DNA of 64,000 nucleotides from Hymenobacter telluris. GTDB taxonomy: Bacteria > Bacteroidota > Bacteroidia > Cytophagales > Hymenobacteraceae. Within the stretch, counting starts at the first letter, position 1. Each line of letters begins with the position of its first letter. This document shows, in pieces, positions 54,072-63,355 of the stretch. The DNA lies in contig NZ_JAFLQZ010000002.1 in NCBI RefSeq assembly GCF_017313265.1, positions 248,001 through 312,000 on the forward strand, read 5' to 3'. The notes below the pieces were generated by a model. That model worked only from the letters and a program-made list of their open reading frames with translations, searched no databases and had not been told where the DNA came from. The position numbers and the translations under genes were made by a program.

Positions 54072-57000
54072 TTACCGTTTCAGTTCCAGCCAGCCTTTGG
54101 CGCGCCGGTTGTCGGTGTCGCGTAGCAGGTAATAGTACACGCCGTCGGGCAGGCCTTTGCCGGTCCAGTCGTTGTGGTAGTCCTGGGTTTCGTACACGAG
54201 CGTGCCCCAGCGGTTGAACATCTGGAGGCGCGTAGGCTTGCAGCTGAACCGGGGCTTAAACGCGTCGTTGAGCGAGTCGCCGTTGGGAGTCATGATGTTA
54301 GGCATCTTCATTTCCTCAACCCGCACCGGGGCAAAAGCCGTTTCCACCACGCAGCCGGCGTAGCGCGCGGTCAGCTTCACGTTGTAGGTGCCCGGCTGCT
54401 CATACAGGTGCAGCGGGCTGGCTTCGGTGGAATGCGGCGTACCGTCGCCGAAGTCCCAGTTGTAGGTGCCGCCTGCTAAAACGGGTTCAAACTGACAGTT
54501 GAACGGCGCCATGCCAGCGTAATTGGGCGAGGCCGAGCACACCGGCAAATTCAGCGGCACGTTGGTAGCCGAAGTGGGCGCCAGCACCACCGTGCGGGTA
54601 GCCACGTTTTCGCAGCCGTTCAGCGAGTAGGTGTAGCGCAGCTGGAAAATACCGCCCCGGTTGTTGGTATTCGGTGGCGTAAACATGCCGCTCGCCGACA
54701 TTCCAGGGCCGCTCCACACGCCGCCAGCCGGTGTCATACCTTGCATCTGAAACGGGCGTATCTGGTCGGCGCAAAGGGTGGTATCTCGGCCGGCGCGTAC
54801 TTCGGGCAGCAGGCTAACCGTCACGGTTTGGGTGCCCACACCACAGCCCAACGTATCGGAAATGGAATACGTGATGGTATGAGTGCCGACGCCCGCCGCA
54901 GATGGGTTGAAAATACTGCCCGATACGCCGGGGCCGGAGAACGTGCCGCCCACCGGCGTAGCCGTCAGGTTCACGCTACCCGACGACACGCATTTCGGCG
55001 GAATAGGAGCCACAGTGATGGTGCGCACCGGCGTAACGGTCATGCGCAGGGGGCGGGTGCTTACGCAGGTACCGGTAGCGGCCACCGAATACGTGAGCAT
55101 AGAAACGCCCATGCGAGCTGGCGAAGGCGTAAACTGGTAGCCGCCACCAGGCAGCGCCGTTACGCCTGGTCCGGCCCAGATACCGCCGGCTGGCGTACCG
55201 CCCAGCGTGATGGGGGCGCTGTTCACGCACACGTAACGGCTGGGGCCGGGGTCGGCCGTCACCACGCCAAAGTCAATTTTGAAAGCGGCGTTGTTGCAGT
55301 TCGTGTTGTTGTTGCGGGTGGAGTAGGTATTGGCGCCCGGCGGAACCGGGAAAGCCGAGGTGCCGCCGCAGCCGCCGCACACCGCCTGATACACCATGCC
55401 TTTCTTATCGAAGCGCGAAGTGCCACCGTCTACATGCTCGCCGCTACGGCCGCCCCGCTCCCCAAAAAACGTAGCGTACTCAATGGACTGCATGCCCGGC
55501 CGGAACTGCACGATGTAGAAGTCGGAGCCGTCGGTGGTGGACTGGATGGCGTTGGGCGTGACGGGCAGGCCGGCAGTGCCGCTGCTATTGCTGGCGGCGT
55601 TTGGGTAATTGACGGTGCCACCCCAGCCGCTCACGTAAATCCGCTCACAGTCATCCACCAGGAAAGCCGACAGTGAAATATCCGGAAGCAGCGTGTTGCC
55701 ACTCCCAAACCGGGTGCTGTAGAGGCTGGTGCTGAGGGTTGGGTCGAGCTTCTGGATGAACTGCCGGCCATTGGTCACGCCATAGCAACCGGCACTAATA
55801 GGAATGTTGCCCTGCGTTTGCCCCAGTAGGTACACGTTGCTGGCCGCATCGAGCTGCACGAAGAAAGCCTGGTCGTAGTCAGAAGTGCCGATGTACGACG
55901 ACTGAAGCACGGCGCCGCCGGTGTTGCTCAGGTGCGTTACAAACCCATCCGTGTTGCCCAGCTGTGTAGGGCGCAGGCTGCCGGTAGTGGTAGGGAAGTT
56001 GGCACTCAGGGTGCCGCCCGTCACGTACACGCCACGCGTGGCATCCACCTGCAACGAGTACGCCGCATCGGCCCCCGACCCACCTAAGTAGGTGGACCAC
56101 AACAGGCTGCGCAGGTCGGCGGAAAACTTCACCACCACCGCATCGAAGGCCCCGCCCTGGAACGAAGTGCGGTAGCCGGTAGCCGGGAAATTAGGGCTGT
56201 TGGTAACCGAGGCCACATACACGTTGCCGTCGCCATCCGTCGTTACGTCGCCCCGGAACTGGTCACCGTAGTTGATAACCGGGCAGCCGGGCAGGCCATC
56301 AATGGTTTGGCCGCCCGACAGGGTAGATACCACGCCATCGGTGCCGGAACCGCCCAGCAGGGTACTACCAGTGAGCGTGCTGCCAGTGGCCGAAAGCTTG
56401 GCAACAAAAATATCGGCCCCGTTTTGGTACAGAAAACTCGTGAAGTTAGGCGACTCGTCGGGGAGGATGCGGGGGCCGCCGTTGTGGGTGTTGTCGTAGG
56501 CGCCGGCGGTAGTTGGGAAGGCGTTGCTGCCAGAACCGCCAGAGCCCGTAGAACCCAAAATCACTAATTCGCCCTGCGGATTCACCACCATGCTGTGCGG
56601 CACGTCCATGCTGCTGCCGCCCAGGTACGTGGCATACAGCCGGGAAGCGGCGCCCGTAACGGCCGTGTTGTATTTGATGATGCCCACATCGGTAGTGCCG
56701 GCCCAGGTGGTACGAAACGCCCCTGGGCTAGTTGGGAAGCCAATATCGAATACCGCCCCGCCCGAGTACATGTTGCCCTGCGCATCGTAGGTAGCCGTGA
56801 AGCCCCAGTTGTCGGCTGTAGAACCCGTGAAGGACGAGAATATAACTGTGGGGTCGATGGTGAGGGCGTGGCGCTGGTTGTACTTGCCCAGCTGAAAGCG
56901 CACCGTGCTGCCTTGCAGCTCGAACGCGCACGGCACGGCTACGCGCTGCCCATTAATGTCCTGCCAGGCTTTGGGCGCCTGCTCGGTTACGTTGCCCACG

Positions 57001-57629
57001 GAGGTAGTAATCAGTAGGTTGCCTTCCGGAGTGAGCGTGAGCTTATCCGCACCGGTGTAGCGGAGCCGGATGGCAGCGGGCTTGGCCCCGGCTTTCACCT
57101 GGAAATCGTATTCGAAGCGGTGCTCTTCGTTTTCGTAGAGGGTGGCCCCAATGCCGGGGTAGAGGTTGGTGTAGCGCAACTGCCGGAAGCCACGGGCGTT
57201 GCTGGCCCAGCGCTTCGGGTCGGAGCCACGGAAGTAATTGTAGGGTGCCGCTGTGCCTTGCTCACCACCTAGCTCGGGCGCGGCGTTGGCGCCTTCAAAC
57301 GTAACCGAGTAGGAGTGGCCCCGCAGCTCGTCGCTGGGCGCAGTGGTAGAAGCGGTGCGGTCTTGCCGGTTGTGGTGCGAGTGGGCGCGCAGGGCAGCCG
57401 GGTCGAGGAAGGAATAGCTGAAACCCGCCGGGCCCACAAACAGCCGGCCGCCGGGCAGGGCCGCCGCGTACCGCGAGGGGCCTTCCCACTGCCCTTTGTT
57501 TTCCACAAACTCCAACGATGCTGCTGAGGGTGCGGCCGGAGTTGCAGCTGGCTTGGGTGCCGCCAGCAGGCACGGCGCCATAAGCAGCGACAAGCCGGAA
57601 AGAAGAAAGCGTACTGTAAAGAATGGCAT
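54072..57629 (-). CDS. Giant SBBP beta-propeller protein with T9SS type B C-terminal domain (copy 3)
   Basis: The 1185-residue protein starts at ATG 57629 with a signal peptide (VRFLLSGLSLLMAPCLLAA). It has DUF7948 (LEFVENKGQWEGPSRYAAA), SBBP propeller repeats (LLWSTYLGGSGADAAYSLQV), a Cys-containing segment (VYQAVCGGCGGTSAFPVPPG), immunoglobulin-like repeats, PKD (YNWDFGDGTPHS) and the type B end (NIMTPNGDSLNDAF, FNRWGTLVYE, DGVYYYLLRD, RRAKGWLELKR). It is the most upstream of the three tandem copies. Confidence 0.92.
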   Translation of the reverse strand: MPFFTVRFLLSGLSLLMAPCLLAAPKPAATPAAPSAASLEFVENKGQWEGPSRYAAALPGGRLFVGPAGFSYSFLDPAALRAHSHHNRQDRTASTTAPSDELRGHSYSVTFEGANAAPELGGEQGTAAPYNYFRGSDPKRWASNARGFRQLRYTNLYPGIGATLYENEEHRFEYDFQVKAGAKPAAIRLRYTGADKLTLTPEGNLLITTSVGNVTEQAPKAWQDINGQRVAVPCAFELQGSTVRFQLGKYNQRHALTIDPTVIFSSFTGSTADNWGFTATYDAQGNMYSGGAVFDIGFPTSPGAFRTTWAGTTDVGIIKYNTAVTGAASRLYATYLGGSSMDVPHSMVVNPQGELVILGSTGSGGSGSNAFPTTAGAYDNTHNGGPRILPDESPNFTSFLYQNGADIFVAKLSATGSTLTGSTLLGGSGTDGVVSTLSGGQTIDGLPGCPVINYGDQFRGDVTTDGDGNVYVASVTNSPNFPATGYRTSFQGGAFDAVVVKFSADLRSLLWSTYLGGSGADAAYSLQVDATRGVYVTGGTLSANFPTTTGSLRPTQLGNTDGFVTHLSNTGGAVLQSSYIGTSDYDQAFFVQLDAASNVYLLGQTQGNIPISAGCYGVTNGRQFIQKLDPTLSTSLYSTRFGSGNTLLPDISLSAFLVDDCERIYVSGWGGTVNYPNAASNSSGTAGLPVTPNAIQSTTDGSDFYIVQFRPGMQSIEYATFFGERGGRSGEHVDGGTSRFDKKGMVYQAVCGGCGGTSAFPVPPGANTYSTRNNNTNCNNAAFKIDFGVVTADPGPSRYVCVNSAPITLGGTPAGGIWAGPGVTALPGGGYQFTPSPARMGVSMLTYSVAATGTCVSTRPLRMTVTPVRTITVAPIPPKCVSSGSVNLTATPVGGTFSGPGVSGSIFNPSAAGVGTHTITYSISDTLGCGVGTQTVTVSLLPEVRAGRDTTLCADQIRPFQMQGMTPAGGVWSGPGMSASGMFTPPNTNNRGGIFQLRYTYSLNGCENVATRTVVLAPTSATNVPLNLPVCSASPNYAGMAPFNCQFEPVLAGGTYNWDFGDGTPHSTEASPLHLYEQPGTYNVKLTARYAGCVVETAFAPVRVEEMKMPNIMTPNGDSLNDAFKPRFSCKPTRLQMFNRWGTLVYETQDYHNDWTGKGLPDGVYYYLLRDTDNRRAKGWLELKR

Positions 57630-57957
57630 AGAATGAATGGCTAATTGCTGATCAATGAATTAGTAAACGGTTGCTTGCGCAAAGCTTATATGTGTTGGTT
57701 GAGCTGATTGGCGTGCTTCGGATGGGTTGGCTTCAGGGATGTTGTGCCCCTAAGAAACCAACCGCTCAGCAAGCAGGCATTCAGCAATGTAACAAGCAAC
57801 AATTCAGCAGTCAGCAACCATTTACTCATCACTTCCAACCTTGAAAGTACAACGAAAACCGGTCATATTTCCTGCGCAAGAATCGGGCCCGGTAGCTTGG
57901 GCGGTTCCGTCTTACCTTTGCTCGTCCTGCATGGCCTAAAGCCGTGCGCTTGCTGCC
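57630..57957. other. Intergenic region with repeat words, 328 bp
   Basis: Divergent genes flank this gap. Words such as ATTGCTGA, CAATTCAGCAG and CAGCAACCATTT are found in opposite orientation near 57640-57700 and 57770-57835, an imperfect version of the 33195-33310 element. TACCTTTG at 57913-57920 could be the -7 box of the rightward hydrolase gene, with no TTG at the proper distance. No gene seen. Confidence 0.5.
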
Positions 57958-59073
57958 GTGCGTCGTTCGTTTGCTTTCACCTGCACCTTACTGATTATTG
58001 GGTGGCTGCTCGTGGCCATTGCCTGCGTGCAGGTGCCCGCCTACACGTTCTGGCCCGCTACCTTCGGGGCCCTGACCTTGCCTGTGGCGCTGGTGCTGAA
58101 CCTGCTGGCGGTGGGGTACTGGTTGCTGCGCAACTGGCGGGTGGCAACGCTGCCGCTGCTGGTGGCCATACTCACGTGGCCGCACTTCCAGCGGGGGCTG
58201 GCCCTGCATCCGTTGCGAGTAGCGCCGGCCAGCACAGCACCAGGGCAGCGGGTACGGGTGCTGTCGGCCAACGTGCGCATCTTCAACGTGTACCCGCAGC
58301 TGCGCGACGCCGAGTTGAACTCGTCGCGCCAGATGATACAGTGGCTGGCCGACAACCCGGCGGATATCCTCTGCCTTCAGGAGTTCTACAACGAGCCGCG
58401 CACGTCCACCAGCAAAGAGAAGAACATCTTCAACAGTGTGGAGCGTATTGGCGAGCAAGCCGGCCGGCAGAGCTTCGTGTCCCGGACGCTCACCAACCGG
58501 GTGGGAGCCGAGTTTGGCATTGCCATCTTCTCGCGCTACCCCATCCTGCGGCGTGGCACGGTCAGCTTCGGTAAGCTAAGCCAGAACCACGCCATGTGGG
58601 TGGATTTGCGCCTGCCGTCCGCCGATACTATCCGGGTGTTCAACTTCCACCTGCAAAGCATGAGCCTCGATGAGCGCGACATTGTGGACAGCTACTCCAG
58701 CAAAGCCGGTTTCAAGCGGAAAGGCCTGGGGCTGATGCGCCGCTTCAAGCGGGGTGCGGTGGCCCGCTCCTGGCAGGTAGATACGCTGGTGCGCCGTTTC
58801 GAGCGGAGCCCGTACCCGCTGCTGCTCTGCGCCGACCTCAACGACCTGCCCTACAGCTACAGCTACGACCAACTCGCCGACCGGTTCCAGAACGCCTGGG
58901 CCAGCGTGGGCAACGGCTTCGGGCACACCTACCACGGCCAGGTTCCCCTGCTGCGCATCGACAACCAGTTTGCCGGCCCCGAGTGGCTGGTAGATGACAT
59001 CTGGGTACACTACGAAATTCCGTACTCCGACCATTTCCCCTCCACCGTCACGTACCGCCTGCCCCCGAAATAA
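57958..59073 (+). CDS. Membrane-anchored endonuclease/exonuclease/phosphatase family protein
   Basis: The 371-residue protein has three hydrophobic segments (about 5-25, 34-54, 62-76) and then an EEP catalytic domain. The key residues are visible: VLSANVRIFN (Asn), LCLQEFYN (Glu), FNFHLQS (His), LCADLNDLPYS (Asp-x-Asn) and a final YSDHFPSTV (Asp-His pair). These metal-dependent enzymes cut phosphodiesters or phosphomonoesters; the catalytic part should face the periplasm. The start is GTG at 57958, since no ATG lies in frame at the front. Confidence 0.88.
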   Translation: MRRSFAFTCTLLIIGWLLVAIACVQVPAYTFWPATFGALTLPVALVLNLLAVGYWLLRNWRVATLPLLVAILTWPHFQRGLALHPLRVAPASTAPGQRVRVLSANVRIFNVYPQLRDAELNSSRQMIQWLADNPADILCLQEFYNEPRTSTSKEKNIFNSVERIGEQAGRQSFVSRTLTNRVGAEFGIAIFSRYPILRRGTVSFGKLSQNHAMWVDLRLPSADTIRVFNFHLQSMSLDERDIVDSYSSKAGFKRKGLGLMRRFKRGAVARSWQVDTLVRRFERSPYPLLLCADLNDLPYSYSYDQLADRFQNAWASVGNGFGHTYHGQVPLLRIDNQFAGPEWLVDDIWVHYEIPYSDHFPSTVTYRLPPK

Positions 59074-59373
59074 CGCAGCTACCAGCTGTAGTGAGTGAAG
59101 CACAGAAGCCCCGTTGTTTTGTACTGCAAACCGTGCTTCTAGAACTACGAAATGAACTTTATGTACTCCTGACTTTCGCTTTTGTGCTGTTTGGGGTGGC
59201 TTATAAACTTAGTTGCCTGAAAAACCACCTGAAACATCTAAAATTCGGGCTTGTTGAAGCACTTCTAATGGCCTATTCTGTTCCGCTATTTTTGCAGCGT
59301 TAAAGCCAATAGCTTCCGTCACGAAATCCGCCTCAATCAACGAAGCCGTTGAAATCCGTCATACTTTTGCCGC
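59074..59373. other. Intergenic region upstream of cysS, 300 bp
   Basis: A 70-codon GTG-started frame (59091-59303) with one hydrophobic stretch lies here, but it has little support. TATTTTTG (59287-59294) and TACTTTTG (59362-59369) match the -7 consensus for cysS, both without a well-placed TTG; the second ends four bases before the ATG. Confidence 0.4.
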
Positions 59374-60921
59374 ATGCAGCCCTCACTCTCGCTTTATAAT
59401 ACGCTTACCCGCCGCAAAGCCCCGTTCCAACCCCTGCACGCTCCCTTCGTGGGCGTGTACCTCTGCGGCCCAACCGTATACAGCGAGGCGCACGTGGGCA
59501 ATGCCCGCGGCCCGGTGGTGTTTGACGTGCTGACGCGCTACCTGCGCCACTTAGGCTACACCGTGCGCTACGTCCGCAACATCACCGATGTGGGCCACCT
59601 GGAAGGCGACGCCGATGAAGGTGAAGACAAAATCAGCAAGCGCGCCAAGGCCCAAAAGCTGGAGCCCATGCAGGTAGCCGAGCAGTACGCCAACCTCTAC
59701 CAAAGCCACATGGAGGCCCTGGGCTGCTTGCCGCCCGATATTACGCCCCGCGCCAGCGGCCACATCATCGAGCAGATTGAGATGATTCAGGAAATCATCA
59801 GCAACGGCTTTGGCTACGAGGTGAACGGCTCGGTGTACTTTGATGTGCCCGCCTACAACGAGGCCGGCCGCGGCTACGGCAAGCTCTCCAACCGCGTAGT
59901 AGAGGAGCTGCTGGCCGGCTCGCGCGACAACCTCACCGGGCAGCAGGAAAAGCGCAGCCCCTTGGATTTTGCGCTGTGGAAGCAAGCCGATGAGCGCCAC
60001 CTCATGCGCTGGCCCTCGCCCTGGGGCGACGGGTTTCCGGGTTGGCACCTGGAGTGCTCGGCCATGAGCCGCAAGTACCTCGGCGCCGAGTTCGACATTC
60101 ATGGCGGCGGTTTGGACCTGATGTTCCCACACCACGAGTGCGAAATTGCCCAGAGCCAGGCCTGCAACCACCCCACCAACGAAGCGCAGGTGTGGATGCA
60201 CAACAACATGATTACGGTGAACGGAGCCAAGATGAGCAAGTCGCTCGGCAACTTCATCACCATCAGTGAGTTGTTCGAGGGTACCAACGCCACACTGGCC
60301 CAGGCCTATTCGCCCATGACAGTGCGCTTCTTTTTGCTGCAAGCGCACTACCGCAGCACCGTGGATATTACTGATGAAGGCTTGCAGGCAGCCCGCAAAG
60401 GCTACCGCAAGCTCATGAACGGCCTTCGCCTGCTGGATAAGCTGCGCGAGCTTAGCCTCTCTTCGGACATCATTAAGGCCCGCACGCTGGCTCCCGTCAC
60501 CGAAGGCAAAGCCCCCGACACTACCGCTGCCGACGCCGAGCTGCGCAAGCTGGTAGCCGACTGCTTTGTGGGCTTGAACGACGACCTGAATACGGCCCGT
60601 GCCATTGCCAGCCTGTTCAATCTGCTGCGCAAGCTCAACGGTTTCTATGCCAACCCGGCCACGTTGGCCACGGTAAGCGCCGCCGCCGTGCAGGAAGCCA
60701 CTGAGGCTTACCAGGCGCTGGTGCAGGATGTGCTGGGTTTAGTAGACGAGCCGCGTGCCAGTGCCGAAGACTTGCTCAGCCTCACGCTGGAATTCTACCA
60801 GGAAGCCAAAGCCACCAAGGCTTACGACAAAGTAGACCAGATTCGGGCGGCGCTCAAGGCGCAGGGCATCGTGGTGAAAGACACGAAAGCCGGCATCGAT
60901 TGGGCGTATAGTGAAGAGTAA
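59374..60921 (+). CDS. cysS: Cysteinyl-tRNA synthetase
   Basis: CysS charges tRNA(Cys) with Cys. The 515-residue protein is complete. It has the zinc-site Cys in VYLCGPTVY, the HIGH-type motif [18 protein letters not shown] and the HHECEIAQS zinc ligands, and KMSKS at 286-290. The C-terminal helical DALR-like part follows. ATG at 59374. It is followed by a perfect inverted repeat, which may end the transcript. Confidence 0.97.
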   Translation: MQPSLSLYNTLTRRKAPFQPLHAPFVGVYLCGPTVYSEAHVGNARGPVVFDVLTRYLRHLGYTVRYVRNITDVGHLEGDADEGEDKISKRAKAQKLEPMQVAEQYANLYQSHMEALGCLPPDITPRASGHIIEQIEMIQEIISNGFGYEVNGSVYFDVPAYNEAGRGYGKLSNRVVEELLAGSRDNLTGQQEKRSPLDFALWKQADERHLMRWPSPWGDGFPGWHLECSAMSRKYLGAEFDIHGGGLDLMFPHHECEIAQSQACNHPTNEAQVWMHNNMITVNGAKMSKSLGNFITISELFEGTNATLAQAYSPMTVRFFLLQAHYRSTVDITDEGLQAARKGYRKLMNGLRLLDKLRELSLSSDIIKARTLAPVTEGKAPDTTAADAELRKLVADCFVGLNDDLNTARAIASLFNLLRKLNGFYANPATLATVSAAAVQEATEAYQALVQDVLGLVDEPRASAEDLLSLTLEFYQEAKATKAYDKVDQIRAALKAQGIVVKDTKAGIDWAYSEE

Positions 60922-60937
60922 AGAGAATAGTGAAGAA

Positions 60938-61031
60938 CGTCATGCTGAGCGAAGCCGAAGCATCTCGCTAGTGTAGTAAATACTATTCTTTCGTCAGTAC
61001 GCGAGATGCTTCGGCTTCGCTCAGCATGACG
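60938..61031. repeat. REP-like palindromic element (2 x 31 bp)
   Basis: Bases 60938-60968 and 61001-61031 are perfect reverse complements, starting CGTCATGCTGAGCGAAGCC; the loop is 32 bases. The arm sequence is a familiar intergenic palindrome in many Hymenobacter-like genomes as I recall. It lies just after cysS and 24 bases before the glutaminyl cyclase ATG. Confidence 0.9.
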
Positions 61032-61054
61032 GCCTATTAAGCAAACCATCTACC

Positions 61055-62083
61055 ATGAAACTCACCCGTTTTGCTCCTGTCGCGCTGGCGGCCCTGCTGC
61101 TCACCGGCTGCTTCGATAACAAGAAGCCTAACACCGAAACCTCGGCGCCGGAACAGGCAACGCTGCCGGCCGCGCCCAGCTTCAACCCCGACTCGGCCTA
61201 TGCCTACGTGGCCAAGCAGGTAGCGTTTGGGCCGCGGGTGCCCAACTCGGCGGCCCACGTGAAAACCGGCGACTGGGTTATCGGCAAGTTCAAGAGCTAC
61301 GGGCTGTCGGTGCGGGAGCAGCCGTTTGAGGCCATGGCCTTCGATGGCAAGATGCTGAAGTCGCGCAACATCATTGCTCAGTTTCAGCCCCAGGCCGCCC
61401 GCCGCGTTACCATTTTCACGCACTGGGACACCCGCCCCTTCGCCGACAAAGACAAGCAGCAGAAAAACGCGCCGTTCGATGGCGCTTCCGACGGGGCCAG
61501 CGGCGTAGGTATTGCCCTGGAAATGGCACGCCTGCTGGCCGCGCAGCCCGACAGCCTCACGCCCGCCGTGGGTGTCGATTTCATCTTATTCGACTCCGAA
61601 GATTACGGCTACGATTCCAGCACCCAGGGTGAACTGAAAAACCAGTTGGCCAACCTCGAAGCGCAGGGCGGCTCCAGCTGGTGCCTGGGCTCCCAGTACT
61701 GGGCCAAAAACATGGTGCCCACCAACTACAAGCCCGAGTTCGGGATTCTGCTCGATATGGTAGGGGCCAAAAACGGCAAGTTCAGCCGCGAAGGCCAGTC
61801 GTTGGAAAAAGCGCGCGACGTGGTGGATAAAGTCTGGAACCTGGCCTCCCAGCTCGGCTACTCCGACTACTTCCTGTTCAAAGACATGGTGGGCATCACC
61901 GACGACCACGTGTACACCAACCAAGCCGGCGTCCGTACCATCGACATAATTGACACGCTGCCTTTCGGCGACGAAACCTTCCCCGCCTACCACCACACCA
62001 CCCAAGACAACCTGGCCAACATCGATAAGCGTACCCTCAAAGCAGTAGGCCAAACCGTGTTGCAGACGATTTACGGGGAGTAG
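61055..62083 (+). CDS. Glutaminyl-peptide cyclotransferase (type II, M28-like) lipoprotein
   Basis: The 342-residue protein has a lipoprotein signal (LLLTGC, C19). The M28-like domain has FTHWDTRPFADKD, FDGASDGASGVGI (zinc Asp146), FDSEDYG (Glu182/Asp183), WCLGSQYW, ILLDMVGAK, ITDDHVYTN and YHHTTQDN (His). This set fits the type II glutaminyl cyclases of Bacteroidota such as those of Porphyromonas and Tannerella better than an aminopeptidase. They turn N-terminal Gln into pyroglutamate in the periplasm after signal peptide removal. At least eight proteins in this window would have Gln there, giving it local substrates. Confidence 0.85.
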   Translation: MKLTRFAPVALAALLLTGCFDNKKPNTETSAPEQATLPAAPSFNPDSAYAYVAKQVAFGPRVPNSAAHVKTGDWVIGKFKSYGLSVREQPFEAMAFDGKMLKSRNIIAQFQPQAARRVTIFTHWDTRPFADKDKQQKNAPFDGASDGASGVGIALEMARLLAAQPDSLTPAVGVDFILFDSEDYGYDSSTQGELKNQLANLEAQGGSSWCLGSQYWAKNMVPTNYKPEFGILLDMVGAKNGKFSREGQSLEKARDVVDKVWNLASQLGYSDYFLFKDMVGITDDHVYTNQAGVRTIDIIDTLPFGDETFPAYHHTTQDNLANIDKRTLKAVGQTVLQTIYGE

Positions 62084-62255
62084 CTAATGTGCAGGCAATA
62101 AGCTTATTGAGTCGGCCTCGGGCAGGGGAGTGGCTTGTGCGCTGCGCCTGCTGAACCCGGCCCATACCCCAGCGAGTAGCAGCGGCGTACTAGCCAGTAG
62201 ATTGCGAGAAGCGGCCGGAAAACCGTAGCTTACCCGTAACTACCCGTATGCTTAT

Positions 62256-63326
62256 ATGATTAATGCCTCCTTCGAGGGCACTTTATATCTGTCCTCCCTG
62301 AATCTGCGGTTACCCATCCAGCGCAGCTATTACCAGTGGCAGCAGCAGCAAGACCACCGGGGCCGGCCCAGCAGCAAAGTGCGGTTCGGTTCCTTGCTGA
62401 TTGAGGTGCTGGCTAATCAAGCACAGCTTGCCGAACTCTCGCAGGCCGCCTCCGACCCGTACGTGGTGCTGGATGGCCACGCAGCCTACCAGCGCACCGA
62501 CGGGCAAGGTACCTTTATCAACGTCTGGTTTCGGGAGGCCAGCCTGCACCGCTTCACCGAATATTTTGATGCCACCGGCACCAACGGCACCGAGCCCAGC
62601 TGGGTGGTGCAGTTTGCCCTGGCCCCCCAGGAAATGGGCCGCGACAGTGGCGGCGCCGGCGAGTTTGTAATGCCAGCCCCCGGCACGCACGGCCTGCCAG
62701 TAGCAGTTGCAACTGCGGCAAGTGCCTTGATGCAGAAGTTGCCCGTAACGGATGTTGAGTTGTTGTTCAGCAACAATACGCTCATTGAAATTCGCAATCA
62801 GATAGCATCAGGCACAATAAAGAGGGAGTATCCTGATCTTATTTCGGCGGAAGAGCAGGCAGTTATTGCCTTCTATACCACTGGGGAAGGGTACAGAAAC
62901 TTCAATCTGGCTTTAAGGGGTGAACAGCCGATGACACCATTTTTCACGGCTCAGGAAAAAGTATTGAATGCGGCACTTGATAAGCTCCCTAAATTTCAGG
63001 AGTGGGTGGTAAGAGGCACCGGGCAGTCGGAGGTTGACAGATTTAAAAACGCGGAAGTAGGCGACGTACTAGAATATGAAAACTTTGTTTCCAGTAGCCT
63101 GGAAGAAGTTATAGCGGATGATTTTATGTACCGTAAACAAGGTGAATATGTATTAAGAATAAAATCGAAAACCGGCGTAAATATCACCGAAATGTCTATG
63201 GCAAAAGCAGAAGATGAAGTGTTATTTAAATCGAAAAAATCATTCAAAGTAACCGCAAAAAGCTACAGACCCAGATTTACGGAAGACGACCCGCTTGTAA
63301 AGGAAATTTACCTCGAAGAGGTGTAA
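62256..63326 (+). CDS. Hcp/TssD T6SS tube protein fused to an ADP-ribosyltransferase toxin domain
   Basis: Residues 1-130 have the Bacteroidota TssD/Hcp pattern: ASFEGTLYL, SYYQWQQQQDHRGRPSSKVR, GSLLIEV, then EYFDATGTN and a last strand VVQFALAPQEM. A Gly/Pro-rich linker follows (about 128-150). Residues about 170-356 fit an arginine-type ADP-ribosyltransferase: AEEQAVIAFYTTGEGYRNFN, R253 in VVRGTG, the Ser motif ENFVSSSL (S279-S281), and ExE at E319/E321 in KAEDEVLF. This R-S-E triad is the mark of NAD-dependent toxins. The toxin part is visibly less GC-rich than the Hcp part. It likely is loaded into the T6SS tube and delivered to a rival. The next gene is probably its immunity partner. Confidence 0.8.
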   Translation: MINASFEGTLYLSSLNLRLPIQRSYYQWQQQQDHRGRPSSKVRFGSLLIEVLANQAQLAELSQAASDPYVVLDGHAAYQRTDGQGTFINVWFREASLHRFTEYFDATGTNGTEPSWVVQFALAPQEMGRDSGGAGEFVMPAPGTHGLPVAVATAASALMQKLPVTDVELLFSNNTLIEIRNQIASGTIKREYPDLISAEEQAVIAFYTTGEGYRNFNLALRGEQPMTPFFTAQEKVLNAALDKLPKFQEWVVRGTGQSEVDRFKNAEVGDVLEYENFVSSSLEEVIADDFMYRKQGEYVLRIKSKTGVNITEMSMAKAEDEVLFKSKKSFKVTAKSYRPRFTEDDPLVKEIYLEEV

Positions 63327-63355
63327 CTCCGTTGCGTACTATAAAGAATAGATTC

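Noticed and set aside
57708..58574. A 288-codon frame overlapping the start of the EEP-family gene
   Set aside because: It runs in another frame through the intergenic repeats and turns into Ala/Gly/Arg-rich sequence opposite real domain sequence in frame 57958.
59091..59303. 70-codon GTG-started frame with one hydrophobic stretch
   Set aside because: It overlaps a possible cysS promoter box and has no conserved pattern; the evidence is too thin to list as a gene.
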